Assembly: GCF_910592395.1 (NCBI RefSeq) | Contig: NC_088316.1 | Span: 18,414,001-18,478,000 of the forward strand | DNA: 64,000 bases | Direction: 5' to 3' | Source: Lineus longissimus | Taxonomy: Eukaryota; Nemertea; Pilidiophora; Heteronemertea; Lineidae | Shown here: positions 13,101 to 25,959 of the stretch, piece after piece | Layout: each line of letters opens with the position of its first letter | Numbering within the stretch: position 1 is the first letter of the stretch | Position numbers and translations under genes: made by a program | The notes under the pieces: model-generated | What the model saw: only the letters and a program-made list of their open reading frames with translations | The model's database searches: none | What the model was told of the DNA's origin: nothing

Positions 13101-16100
13101 AGCACCAGTTTCAAAACATATACCAGGTTCCTAGCTGCCAAAGTGGTAATAAATACCTGGAATTTCCATAATTTATTCATGAAGGTCCCGGTTAAGACCC
13201 TGCTCACTTTATTAGATGGATCGTAGTACATGAATCTGTGTGTAGCGTATTGGACATTGAGTGGCGGTTCGGTTTGTTGCATAACATTTCAACAGCGGGC
13301 TCAGACTGTGAAGAAACTTACCATAAACTGCATAAACATGTCACATAATTTTATAGAGATATCTACATATTTTGAATGAAAATAAAAACATAGCCATTGT
13401 TTTGGCATAAATGATTTAAATGAATTCTGATTACCTTAAATCTCATTGTTTCAGTCAGGCTAATAAAGCGTTAAATACTTCAAGGACGTGAAAGGCCGTG
13501 AGCACGCACTGTCTGCCTGCTCTGGTCCTGTGTCTGAGAATTTTGACTGGGTGTCAAGAGGTCCCTGGTATAAACCCCACAGTTGGCTTGAGACTCTAGG
13601 CAGGTCTCTTTGTCTATCTTGCGCCTTATTTGAAGAGCGGCTGTCAACTTGCTCAAACTCTCGGCTAGCGATGTTCAAACCCCACTGTCAGGTTGTCAGG
13701 CAAGTTTCTGTGCCTTACATGCCTAACTCCGCCCAAGTTAGTACTCCATTAATAAGCTCCAATTTCTTCTTTTGATCAGCAAATCATCATCAACAAAAGT
13801 GGTGTCGCTGCTCTTCAGGGTCTCCATTCCAAATGGATTGAAGCTTAGTGCATCAATGAATATGATCACACCCTTTCTTAACGTCCAGACAAACTATGGG
13901 GAAGCTTGGTGTGTTGAGTGCAGAATGTAGCGGGGCTATAAGTGCCCAGACATTTCATTATCGGGACGCACTGTGTAGTAACTCTCATGGTGCCTTGTTT
14001 TTTGCATTGCTCATGAATAATTAAAAAACTGGCCACTCGAACACAGAGAGTTATGTGTATTATACAGTATTGTACCCTTACATGGACCCGGGAATCCAGC
14101 CTGCCAGAAGAGGGTCGTTTTGATAGGGTTTTAACCTTATGACCATGAATAATTGGCGGGGCCACACCCAATACTTCAAATTGCTCATTGTATAAGGTAA
14201 GATTGTAAGTGTAGAATTGCTTTACCTATCGTATTATTCCCCTTCTTGTTGTTTTCAGATTCCTCCATGGGTATGGATTAATAAACCTATATTGAACAAC
14301 CATGACTTTATCAAGGAAATGTTGGTGTTGAATGAGAATATGAGTCACACGAATGTGAAACAGTTGATCAACAACACAGGAAGAGGTGAGTAAAATATTC
14401 TATTCTTTTGAACTCCTGAAGTTGGCCTGTTTTCAAAGGTCAGCGAAGACGATTTCTCTGCTCAGTTGGGGATCTGTGAGGTTTTGTGGCACCCGTTACA
14501 CCATCAGCAGTGTGAAACCATGCTTTTGAAAGGCTAGCTGCTGTAAGTGAAATTTGTTAGATGGATTCGGCAAAAAGCCTTGTGCAGTGAAACACAAAAT
14601 ATTTCTACTGTTGAGAATGACATTTATGTTGGAACAGGCACTCTCCTATGTTTGCCAACCTAATCTTAGAGGTATCCTATCTCTCCTATGTAATCAAATT
14701 GATCAAGATACTTTCAACCAAATCAAATTATGTATCAGTCCATGTGGGTGGATGAGATATGAAGATGTAAAAGCGGTCATCTTCATCAAAAAGATCTTGT
14801 CTATGCTGTGAACACCAAATCTCCAGAATTTTTTTTTTATAAATGTCATGAATGATAGTGTCAATGTTTGGACTTTATTGGCCAAAGTGAAAGAAAGTCG
14901 TCATCAAATCAATAAAAATTGTTTAAAATGTTAGTATTTTTAAGAATATTTGCTAAGCGGAGTGATAAAGAGGTGCAAAACTTGGGTGGTTTACAGTATA
15001 CATTGCCCACATGACATAAGCTCACCCCATATTTGTGGTTTCCACTTCGCCAGTCAGTGTGGGAGTTTGCATGCTGGGGATTTGATGCATTAGTTTATTA
15101 TCACCTCATTTTTATGCCTCCGCAGAGTTTTCTTTCAGATTAGTTTCTCATGATAATAGTGTAAAGCCGTAAGGGCCAGGATGATGGTAGAAGGTATACT
15201 TTCTTGTTTCTCATATCCGACACACTTCAGATGAATATGTTGTGTGACAAACTTTGTAACATGGGTGCGGGTGATGACAGGATTGAAACTCATGAAGCAA
15301 TATTGCGTTTCTGATGCCGATCAAAGTTCCGACTTCAGCATGATGTTGTAAACACAGAAATACATGTACTCAAGTTTCGCCGCTCTAAGATCGGTTGATT
15401 AATCAGTATCAAAATCAGTATTACCGGGGTTGTAATGCGGTTTTGCTCAAAATGAAGAAACATCATCAGTCCCAAAAAATGTTTGGCTTTGAAAAAAAAT
15501 TTCTAAGTCCAAATATTTTTTTCACTTTTTTTTTCCTCAAAATGAAGAAACACCATCAGTCCCAAAAACCTTTTGGCTTTGAAAATTTTTTATGAAAAAT
15601 TTTCTAAGTCCAAATATTTTTTTGACCCTTTTTTCTGCTCAAAATGCAGAAACATCATCAGCCCCAAACATTTTTGAAAAAAAAAGGGAAAAAAATATTT
15701 TGACTAAGAAATCCAGAACCAGTCTTAAATCGGTGAAAGTAGAGTATATTTAGCAATCTTGAATGAAGCTTACACTTGCGTATCAAGTTTATACCGGTCC
15801 TTGTGTGAATACGTGACAAACTTGCTTTCATTCAGAAATTCACTTTATTTATTACACATACTGGTCCGATGTGGATTAAAACCAGCCCAGGTACAAGTCA
15901 CAGTTCATCAATGATTTTATGGAACAAAATCAACTTATCAACAACTTTGTGAACATGCAATGCGGACATTGACGCGATCATCTTTGTGCGAGTCAATGCA
16001 TTGACAACAGGCTGCGAGATTCTTCACTGTGACATCACCGTGAAGACCCTGCCTCACGCTTACCAATGATGGAAATAACGTCGCGTCATGATAGAGGCAT

Positions 16101-19100
16101 GATGCCAATGTCAACCATAGGTGAAATGAATGTCAATCTACAGTTATTGGTTCACAAGAGCGTGGGAGTATCATCAAAATCAGTGCCGCGTAAAACAAAT
16201 CCTTTTGCGCTTCATTATTGGAATCGATCAACGTAGCGAACTTAATAAACGTAATTGAAACGACACTTCCTGAGTATTTGTCCGCATCTCGTTCAGTGAT
16301 TCTGATGAATATGGATGAATGGTTATCTATATTGGCGGTCCTGTTTCAAACATGATGTATCGCCATTATCTTAATAGACATTTTGTCTGTTTTGATCATG
16401 GTAAACATCAGAGTAAATGTCAGTTAACCCCTCCAGGTCAACTGAGAAATTGGGTCGGTTTTGATTGAGAGGAGGAATACTATAGCCTGAATCTCACAGC
16501 CTCTTATATTTTCTATCTTGAAGTCCTTCCTATACTGGTCAGCCTGTCAGCCTTACTTCATGAAAAACTCAATTTCCGTGGTGACTGGCTTGGAAAGTGT
16601 CTAAAAATTATACTGAAGGCAGGAGTGCAGATCGTGGTATTTTGGAATCATGATTGATCTGTCTAGGTGGTTGAGAAAATCTTCTTTCAATCTGTTTGAA
16701 TGAATTTAGGGCTTCTGACCCATGATGAAGGGATAATTCTTGATTCGGATTTATTACAAGATATCGTCATCAAAACGCAAAAAATGCTGAATGATAAGTA
16801 AGCTAACTATCAAGATTAGAAAAACATGTTCAGACTCAAAATGTTTTCTTAACCATCCTATCAAGCATATATTATGTATATCATTTTCATTAAGTTATCT
16901 GTATATTAGCTGCTAGTTAAGTCAACAAGCCATACCATCCAGATACCAATGCTGGTGATACCAAGTCTGTAGTATGTGCTAGACTGATGCTAAATCAATG
17001 CTTTCCAAAAGTTAGACTACATGAAAGACTGCCTATAATTGTCGTTTGGACTCCATGTGTAGTTCCATCACAGGCAACTGAGTTAGACATCCATTGTATG
17101 TCTTTCTCTATGGAAATATATGCAGGAAAAAACACATAACGAATGTCCCACTTGCAATCAGTTGCCTGTGACCAGTGTACAGTCATCAGCTTTGCTGTCA
17201 AACAGTCGAAAACTCACAGCCCATCAGGTCAGAGGGTGAAATTGTCCATCTTGATGTCTTTCCCCTAATAAATCTCCCTGAGTATCCTCTTAGGAGTCAT
17301 ATAGGCATCCATACCTTGATTTCCTACTTGTCAAAGCACTTATGTCGCTCAATTGATGATTACAGATTTAGATTTATGTGTGAATTGGGCAGAGGAGGAA
17401 TTGATTGAATAAGACTGAGACTGAGTGGTACTCGGGTGATAGTGCAGACATGATAATTCTTCAGTTATGAACTGACATTATTCTGGAATGCGATCAATAA
17501 GGATAGGTGGGGAAAAGGGGGTTCCTGTTGTGTTAAGCTGCATCACAAAAAAGACAATTCCTTTGTTTGCTGCAGTTATAGCTTTGAGGAATGGTCTGAT
17601 TTAATCCAAGAAGCAGTATCTACTTTGTATGCAGACATTCCCCTAGTCATTGGAATCCAATCTTTACAAACTTGGTGATTAATCGTCTTCGCTGTCCAAG
17701 TGATTTCATCGGTTAATGTCCAGGCTCTGGCCTTGATCCCACGGCTGACATGGCCAAGTTTTGTTCACCAAATACCAATCAATTTCGTTTCTAGCCATTT
17801 GCTGTGACTTGTGATTGTGGTTCTAACCAGCCTCGTACTTATCCTTGATAGGTGGAGATGTTGGATTAACCCTTTCTGGTCTGTCCCTACCTTCAAGTTT
17901 TCGTGGGCGGCAAAAGTGTAAAAGTAGGCTAGATATCTGATCATGCGATGAAGAGTTCACTTTCAACCTGTTCTGACTAGGAAATGGTTAACAATTAGCC
18001 TCCTAATGCTAACATTTAGCTAAAGACGAGTAGTTAGCGGCATATTTCAAGTGATTGAAGATGGAGAACCTGTTAGTGTAAGCAGTTTGAACCAAGATCT
18101 CGGTGCACTACCTGTAGGTTTCGTCACCTTGAGGCCTGGGCTTTCTCGCTGGGATTCATCACTTTCCTCGTCGAAAACGGTGATGTTATTTTTCACAGAA
18201 TGATGAGTTGGTGTTTTGTGGCATTGTTTTGCATGATCTAAACTATCATAACCCTCTACAACTGATGGTGATATATCGCGCATGTGAAAATAAGCCTGCT
18301 GGTCCGTTCTCTGTTATGCACTACCTGCTGTAGGATTTCAAATCACTCGGGTCTAATATCGTTCAAATGGCATTTCTTTCACAAACTTTTGAAAAAAACC
18401 CGGCCCCTCCATTAAAATGTTCCCCCGAGCTGTTTCACCGGTTTCCCTTCCTCTGCGCATACGTGCACTTTTCACCTCTGCCAATTGCAGCCGATGCTAA
18501 TATGAATTCCCCATGGTTATCCCCTCAATCCGACTATTCTTGATGGCTCATGCTAATTGATGGTATCGACCATTAAACAAGAGCTTAGAAAGTGGAATCC
18601 ATCAATATTATGCTAATGTTTTACATTATATCTATCTAGTATTCAAAAACTTTTATGTCACTTCCTAATGTGCAAGCAGCTCAAACTCAATGTAAACCCA
18701 GGCTGCCATATATTTCAACTCTGGAAGGGTTAAAATCAACAAAGGAAATCACATTGTTTTTAGCCAGACAAGTATCAGGATGTCTGAAGGTAAAAAGGCT
18801 AATTGGATAATTAGTGATACCTGCTTGAAGGTGCAGTGAAGTTAACTACAAAATACAGCTCATTTGGGGCAATTTGCAATGTCACTAAACCTATCAACGA
18901 TGTCATGACTTTGAATACATTCGCTTTGATTCGTGGAGACAATCAGATTAGCAAGATCTCCAGAAAATTGTGCCCAGAATCATTCAAAGTGAATGAACTT
19001 GCCAACGCTTTTTTGATTCGTTTTATCATTAGGGTCTCGTATTCTTCCAACTTCAACTCTGACGCAGATCAGGGGCGTGCTCCCTCATTTGAGAATCTGT

Positions 19101-22100
19101 TTGGAAACAGACCATAGTTGTGTTGTGTTGTCCGAGTTTTTGTGTTCAAGATATACAGCCTTCTCCAGTACAGCTTGATGGCAACACTAACTAGTTTACA
19201 GATTCAGGTATCTTGTGCTGAAAACATTTCGTGAACTGCGTGGGACATGCTCCTCGTTTCCTGGTCGTCTGTGTGCGGGCGACTAATTTACCCACCCCTG
19301 TGCCAAAGTGCAAGGAAAGGTCTAGCCTTACCAGGGATTCTTTACCAGTGATTCATAGACTTTCATTGTAAATGTTTCAGATTTGTATCCTGGGTTCTCT
19401 TGTTCATGGAGGTAGGCTTTCAACAAATCCATTCATAAAGAAGTCCATTGAATTTACCGCACCTATCTGGTTCGGATTTTTTCCTCTCATGGCAGAGCTG
19501 GTCGTCGCATGAATTGCCTGATACTTGCAGTATCAGTAGGGCCCTCTCATTCATGGTTGTGTGGTGGCAAATCAAACTTCACCCTTTTCCCTATTGTTTC
19601 TTATGAACTTAGTGGAAGCAAGGAAGATGTTCCATCAAGTCTCTGAAGCCTGCTAAGTGTTTGTTCAGCAAATAAACATCTATTCATCTAAGCCGTCGCC
19701 AGGCTTAAAGAGAATAATTCAACGTTTCTCATTTTCATTGGTTGTATCAACAGCGTATGACAGTAGAGCATTTTTGCATATTGAGAGTCAAACCAATGAC
19801 TTCCTGATTATGAGTCGGGCGCTCTAACCACTAAGCAACTCATCTCACCTAGTGGCATTAAAACTCACTGAATTATCGTGTGATGAGGTAAATATCCGTA
19901 AACAAGGAATTTCATTTGTGTGGCTCAGTACCTTGGATGTGTGCATTCAGTGAACTGAGCGGCTTCATCAGAAGCTTCAGATCTGACAAAAAGGATGCTA
20001 CCGACTTCAACATTTTGACAGGCGGAGATCTTTCAAGAAGTTGTGTGTACCTTTAGGGTGTCTTGATGAATAAGTTGTCTGCCGTTATATAGAGAGAAGA
20101 AAGTTGTTAGACTGGTGCTTGTTGGAAAGAAATAAAATGTTCATCAGAAACGGTCTTTGATCGGTACAAGTAGAGTGTGTTTATTTGCTATACTTTGAGT
20201 ATGGAAGAAGTACTGTTTTGTTTCAAAAGAGTCTGAATGTTATAAAAGAAAATGTATGTGCTCTGAGAATGCTACATCTTGTTACATTCTTGTCAACATG
20301 GCGATGCTGTCCAAGATGTTTTTGATGATACTTGCACTGGACAACTTATTGGCAAAATGCCTCCTCATTTCATCAAGACCTCAATGACTATATTCCACCG
20401 TCACAAAATCTTGAAGTGGGATACAGTTACAGACCATTCCTTGACATTTTGCTGTTGCCGAATTCAGTTGACAGAATACTGAACATGCCAAAGGGGTTAA
20501 ATACTAAAGCCTTACTGGAGATTAAAGTGTATAATATGGACCCTAAACTCCAACATCAATCTTTTTCTCCTGACTTTAATTTACCAACGGCCCGGCACAT
20601 AACTGTCTTGTAGTCTTGCCGCCTCGCATTCCACGGGTTTGTTGAATCAAGAATCACAGCAGAAGATACCGATCGAACAGCAGACGATGGCTTAACGTTG
20701 TCGGGTATTCATGAAAGAATGTCGTTCCTGCTAAGATGGAACAAGGCTTGAACAATGCAAAATCTTGTGAGGAAAAGACAATTAAACACTCTAAAAATAT
20801 GTCAGTTTATTGCCATTTTCTCTAGGTTTTCCGATATTGCTCTGATCTCAGAAATTGGGCCACTTAACGCTCCAGGAAAGAGGAATGAAATATGTAAAAA
20901 TGTGAGTCTCTGCAGGGGTATGGCAATCGTTATTGTCATTTTGTATCAGTTCGTATGCTTTCTTCTGCTAGTTGAGAAGAGGCCTGCGTGTCCTCGACGG
21001 GCACTAGGAAGAACTGAATGGTGTCGTGAAAGGACAGTGGTGCTTCAGATGATCCGGTGGCCTGGTGGGCAGTAAAAGTCTGGAGATATTTTGCAAATAA
21101 TTGGGAAGATTATGACAGAAGCAATTCAGAGAATGTCAGATCTTGTCGCCAAGAATGACAATATTGACATGTCTTCCTTATTCAATTCAATACCAGTGTG
21201 TTTTTCATATTGATCCCCTGTCTTTGGCAAAGGTGTATCAAGTAGAACGCATGGCAGTGATGTATTATCATTCCTGACACATGTCATTGTGGTTTTTTTG
21301 CCGAAAGGAATTTTGATAACTATCAGTAGGTTCTATGTCAAATATTTGCAGATATTCTTTTCTAAATCTCCAGAAGTGAACACAAAAATGACAAATGTCA
21401 AATGTCAAATGTTTAACTTGAACTTTTTTTCATGAAAACATACCAGTGATAAGCAAATAACCCAACACATTCCGTTTATGTTCGCTTCAATAAGGCTTTG
21501 GCATATGTCTAGGGGGCACTTTTTGCGTCAAAAAGTGTGTCATGATGGCCATAATGACATCAAACTCAGACAAAATTGACGTCAGGTTTCTGTTACACAA
21601 TAGAATGTCCTAGTGATGACAATCAGAACCACGTAGCAACGGCCATAGTTTTGCTGGTATTCCATTGGCATCTCCTCAGTTTTCTCAATTGACGGGTTAA
21701 AGTTACACCATACATCTTCATGCCACCGCACGAACATACAGAAGTGAAACTACTGTGAGAAATTTCATTGTGGATAAAAAGTATCCTATTATATTTGTCA
21801 TGTTATTATGAATAATCATGAGAAATCATAGTCGGGATGATTGCGCCCAATGATATTTGCGAAGAAAATCGATCATCCCAATAAATTGCAAATTGGCCAA
21901 TCGACTAATTATCGTGTGTTTGCCAAACAAACACCCGTCTGCCTATGTGAATTCTTAGCTGTGATTTCCTTGGATTTCAGCTGATGATCGGAGGGTAATA
22001 TTGGCAATGAGTTAACACTTTCGTTTTGACATGATCAATTATTCTGTCAGCTGATGAAATCTGTGTGTTGGCAGGAAACTATTCTAATATTTGCTGGAAT

Positions 22101-25100
22101 TGTCTCAGTGTTTAAGGGGTGGGTCAATTTCATAACACCAGTTTTCTGCTTTTGTGACTATCCGGACAGGATTGTTGCCAGGATGTTTAGATGTCTAACC
22201 CTTTCACTGCCTACACCTGGTACAAGCGTGCCATACCATTAATGCTGTCAGCGAACGACACCAGGAATGCAGGATTACAAAATATTGACATGAAAGATAA
22301 TGTCAATCAAACCAATGACATGGAAAAGATCCCCCTCAATAGATCAACAAGCTACACACTCCAAAGAGATCAGGCCACTTGACCCTTGTATTGACACAAA
22401 CTGACTTTAAAACCGATTATCATCCCGATAGAAATTAAAGTTCTAAAATTGCTCGTGAAGACAAAGACATTTCATTTCCAATATCTAAGAATAAAAGCTG
22501 GTGCTGCCACCTCAGAACCGTGTCTGATATTTTGCAAGTTCTAAGTTCGGAGGTCCATTCGGGAACATTCTCATCTCCTTCAAAATGATTCCTCATTTGA
22601 ATATGACTTGGATACTTCTTATGGCGCAAGCAGGTAGGCCCCCCCCCCGTCTCCTCATTTTATTGCGACTGACAGTAATGTCCTCTCAAGTATCCTGAAT
22701 ACAGTGATCAAAGAATGGTTCTTCTTGGAGCAGAGGTCTCCGATAAGAAAGGTTCCCCGGGCATGTGTATTGAAAGAGGATGGAAAAGTTGCAAATGTAA
22801 CGGCCTAAAACTGGCTAATATGGTTGCGTTTCGTTGTATTTTGCAGAATTTGAAAGTGTTGACATAGCCAGTTGGACAAAAACAGAAGGTGAGTCAGGGT
22901 ACAGTGCTGTCCATGAGTAACCTTACTTGTCACAATCCAGACCATGTTCAGTAGTCTTGTCTCGAGCATGTTTCATTGTAATGAAGCAGTGTGCAGATGA
23001 GTTTCTTGTCCTGTTGCACATAGCATGCGAGGTTACTTATGGTCAGAACTGTAGTCCCTTTCTTGCATGAAACTTTCAAGAGCTTAAGAAATTTGCATGA
23101 AATGAAGCCAAATGGATCATTGAAAATTCAAGATGCTTTTGTCATCCCTAATCTTCTTCCATCTTCCTTTTCATGGATGCAGTATCATATTGTTCCAATG
23201 CCAAAGGCTCTTGGCCAAGGAAGGGGAGTTTGTCGCAACTCATATGTTTCTCACTTGGTGGGGACTTCTGCTTGCTTTTGCATTGGCACCAGGAACAAGG
23301 AACTTCGAATTTACATTCCTGCAAAGAATGACAAAACTTGGGCAGGGTGGGGCTCTATGATGTCAACTCTACCTCAGAGGCCTAGATCCACTCTGCTGAG
23401 CTCTTATGATGATCTGTCTTCTGCATGTGTCTGACTTCCCCACACATATTTTCAAAATATTGAAATTTCAAAAAGTTTTTATACAATAGAGAGGAGAGGA
23501 GGGGGCTATGGGCAGGGGCCATTGGCTCTGCACTCCACAGCACTATGTTCCCTTTGGTGATATCCCCTGAAAGACCATATCCAAAGCATAAAATGTGCCT
23601 TAACTCCTTCCTTCAAACTTCCTCCCCAGATTTTGATTTTGATTTTCATGTAGTTTGTGTTTTTGTCTTTGCAGATGGGTTTATAAAGATAGAACAGAGT
23701 TATTCAGGTAAGAACAGGATTGATCATTAGGCTTGATATATTAGGGAAGCGGTTCTCCTACTTCTGATTAGAATTCTAAATCCCGAGGCATACGTCCAAG
23801 AAGGGTATGGCTCTATTTTGAACGGCCAGGAATCGACTGTCTGTCAAACTCTGAGAAGATAAGCCAGAGCCAAGCATTTCCATCGCTGTGACCTGCAGTG
23901 GGTAATACTAACATCTCTCTGCAGACCACATGGCGAACGTTCTTGCCCCCAGCAGTGGCTGCGAACCCAAACCGACAGAAGTGGCGATGCCCGTTGACCG
24001 AGACCCATACGTGATCATTTGGCCTGCCTGTACACCTGTCCCTCGTTGTGGTGGCTGTTGTGGGAACCCCATGTTAGTCTGTGCACCCACATTAGCTGAG
24101 AAAATGACTCTGAAGGTAAATAAATATTCTTATTCAATGTTTGTAAGGTAATGTGTTACAATATATAGCCCGGTTACAATTATAGCCAAGTTTTTTGGAA
24201 TCTAAGTACTTCAGAGACCGAAGGGAGTCATACTGGATCCACGTCTTATGTTTTATTTCTCTTTCGGAGCCGACGTGGTGCTGTTTGGCTGTTCACTGTT
24301 CGAGTCCAAGGTGTCAAGTGACCTGATTTGAGACTTGGTTTGGGTATTCTCCATTAAAGGGGTCGAATGCACCACACCGGTATGCTCAAGTGCTGTAACA
24401 GTCTGTCGGGTCAGAACCACATACATGTATCAGAAAACAAGATGTGTTACACTTGGTCCCTCTGATTCCAGGTCCTCAAAGTCAGATACCGGATCGGAAC
24501 ATCGAACTTTGAATACCAGAAATTTGATGACGTTGTAGTGGAGAAACACTTAGCTTGCAAATGTCAGTGCCGGGTCCAACCGTATGACTGCAATTCCCGC
24601 CAGTACTACCACGAGCCTTCCTGCAGTTGTAAATGTAAACGGGAATACATGACGGCGGGCTGTTACGACAGACGGAAGGTGTTTGATGAAAAGTCGTGCG
24701 AGTGTGTCTGCGCCCATCGGGAGATGTGCGACGATGGATACTTCTTTGATGAAAATATTTGCAGGTTGGTAAATTAGGTTGTTTTTACAATTGAAAGAGT
24801 TACATGTATATATCATTTGAAATTATAACACATGAATCAAGCCATAGAAGCACGAGGCCTCCTGGGCTGAACGACCATCAAAGGCTTGGGATCCGGGAGC
24901 AGAACAACTGGATACGAGTCCAGTCATTTCTGTTCTTGTCTAGTTGACCTCGGTCATTCAGAATGGCTTTTTAAAAATGTCTCAATTTTCGTGCTTGCAG
25001 ATGTATAAGCAAAAAGAACCCAGCTTCATATCTACATCGACAGGTTGGCTCAGATCTTGATTCTAGCCTGCCGAGGGCAACACAAGCACCACAATGTCTG

Positions 25101-25581
25101 TGCCCGAAGGGCTTTGTATCCAGACCAAACAGGTAGGTTCAAAATGCAAGGTCATACCTATTGGTGCCAGTCCTTCAGCAGTGGCGCTGCACTTGAAGGT
25201 GCTGTTATCCAGGTACTGAGGCAGTATTCCACTTCGGGCAGGGGGGCTAGTTGGGTTTATTGGCCTGGCGACTCCATCTTTGGCAAGAGAGTCAATTGCC
25301 TGTGGAGTCCATCTCCCGTTGTTTGTTTCTACTAATTGGTATTGTAAAATGCAAAATTTTCACCTGCATTTAAATTTTTCAGGGTTGGTGGTTGTGTTTG
25401 CCGGCTGGACACAAGTTCTAGTCGACAAGTCTCGAGCAGTCAGAAGGAAGAACGCCCTGCGAACCAACCACCCGTTCCAGTGCCTGTTGATCAACACACA
25501 CCTAACGAAGAAGTCCACGTACCTGTGGAACAGTTCGGTGGAGATTTTGGGTTCCAACCACCAGGATTAGACGGGCGCTAA
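7106..25581 (+). CDS. PVF: PDGF/VEGF-family growth factor, VEGF-C-like tail
   Basis: Secreted cystine-knot ligand for a VEGFR/PDGFR-type receptor tyrosine kinase. Nine exons: 7106-7177, 11075-11200 (donor could be 11203), 14259-14385, 22847-22888, 23675-23707, 23925-24115, 24472-24764, 25001-25132, 25383-25581. They join in phase to 404 aa. I chose the ATG at 7106 because it opens directly into a signal peptide (MRLDKYISTFTVVFSLLWTF); an in-frame ATG at 7019 would bury it. Residues about 25-133 form a poorly conserved propeptide. The PDGF domain (about 146-231) has the signature PACTPVPRCGGCC and all eight knot cysteines (146, 169, 175, 178, 179, 186, 226, 228). A cysteine-rich tail with CxCxC clusters follows, as in VEGF-C/D and insect PVFs. 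The final exon is proline/glutamine-rich. Confidence 0.93.
7178..11074. other. Growth-factor intron 1 (3.9 kb)
   Basis: Non-coding. It contains the pogo-like MITE at 7549-7708. A 136-codon open frame on the minus strand at 10104-10514 resembles nothing I know and has no supporting splice context. Otherwise AT-rich unique sequence. Confidence 0.7.
7549..7708 (+). mobile_element. Pogo/Tigger-like MITE, copy 1
   Basis: A 160-bp element with ends CAGGAGAACCTCTC and GGTTCAACTG, followed by TA. Internal blocks (GGACTGACAAGTGCTGTCC, AGGTCAAATTGAATG, CAACCAATTTG) are shared with the copy at 27707-27884, which lies in the opposite orientation. It has no coding capacity. Family placement rests on the CAGT...ACTG ends and TA flank seen best in the second copy. 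Confidence 0.75.
11201..14258. other. Growth-factor intron 2 (3.1 kb)
   Basis: Non-coding. It includes a weak tRNA-like relic near 12230-12310. Short open frames at 12389-13226 and 13460-13775 show no recognisable domains. Confidence 0.65.
12230..12310 (-). repeat. Possible tRNA-derived SINE relic
   Basis: On the minus strand an A-box-like stretch (GGTGTCGTGGTTAGAAT) is followed about 40 bases later by a damaged B-box-like stretch ending GATCCCC. The anticodon arm barely pairs. It resembles the tRNA-like heads at 19790, 36489 and 40747 but is the weakest of them. Confidence 0.3.
15441..15690. repeat. Three-copy ~90-100-bp tandem repeat
   Basis: Units begin near 15446, 15536 and 15638. Each contains CTCAAAATGAAGAAACATCA, then CAGTCCCAAAAA, TTTGGCTTTGAAAA and TTTCTAAGTCCAAATATTTT. 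The third is truncated. A diverged single copy on the opposite strand lies in the second dehydrogenase gene near 59365-59430, so the unit is dispersed as well as tandem. Confidence 0.8.
19785..19860 (-). repeat. tRNA-derived SINE head or tRNA relic, Met-like
   Basis: Read on the minus strand it has an A-box-like D arm (TTGCTTAGTGGTTAGAGCG), an anticodon arm with loop CTCATAA (CAT) on a mostly paired stem, and a B-box-like GGTTTGACTC. The acceptor stem does not pair, so it is not a functional tRNA. It is best read as a SINE head or a decayed tRNA copy. Confidence 0.55.
22889..25382. other. Growth-factor introns 4-8
   Basis: The introns between exons 4 and 9 are 22889-23674, 23708-23924, 24116-24471, 24765-25000 and 25133-25382. 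The first is 786 bp. Its open frame at 23039-23434 carries no recognised domain and is treated as chance. Nothing else is seen in them. Confidence 0.7.
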
Positions 25582-25959
25582 TCCAGCATTGTGAGAGAAA
25601 GTTGCCTGTGGTCCACATTCTGTTATTTTTGTTGCCTTTCGAGTATGATGATTTCCTCATGATAAAGGGACCAAGAGATTGATTTTTGTTTTGTTTTGAT
25701 GATTTAAGGCCAGGTCTGTTTCTGGCCTCGATTGAAATCTCCAGTGTACACCCCTCTCCACAGGTGGCAGTAGCTTAGGGGGACATTGCAATCAAGCGAC
25801 TAGGAATTTGACTCGCACTGTCATTGAGGCCCGGTCGTGCATGAATCAACCAGTGCTGCCACCTAGACTTCCAGACTTGTCTTTGCATATTTGAGACTAA
25901 GTTCAACATTTAGCAATACAAGGAGATACTTAAAATGAAAATGAAAGTTATATTTTCAA

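Larger units (their letters stand above)
14386..22846. other. Growth-factor intron 3 (8.5 kb)
   Basis: Non-coding. It holds a three-copy repeat at 15441-15690 and a tRNA-like relic at 19785-19860. A minus-strand open segment at about 18107-18310, bounded by splice-like sites and by near-identical flanks (GCACTACCTGTAGG and GCACTACCTGCTGTAGG), is noted but not called as a gene. Open frames at 20279-20613 are unrecognised. Confidence 0.65.

Noticed and set aside
18047-18335. Possible minus-strand exon (polar, ...FDEESDESQRES...) with splice-like ends
   Set aside because: Weak polypyrimidine tract, no partner exons, and near-identical flanking sequence that suggests an inserted piece. Not enough to call.
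23039-23434. 131-codon plus-strand frame in growth-factor intron 4
   Set aside because: Lies between confirmed exons, contains no known domain, and would break the phase of the gene if included.
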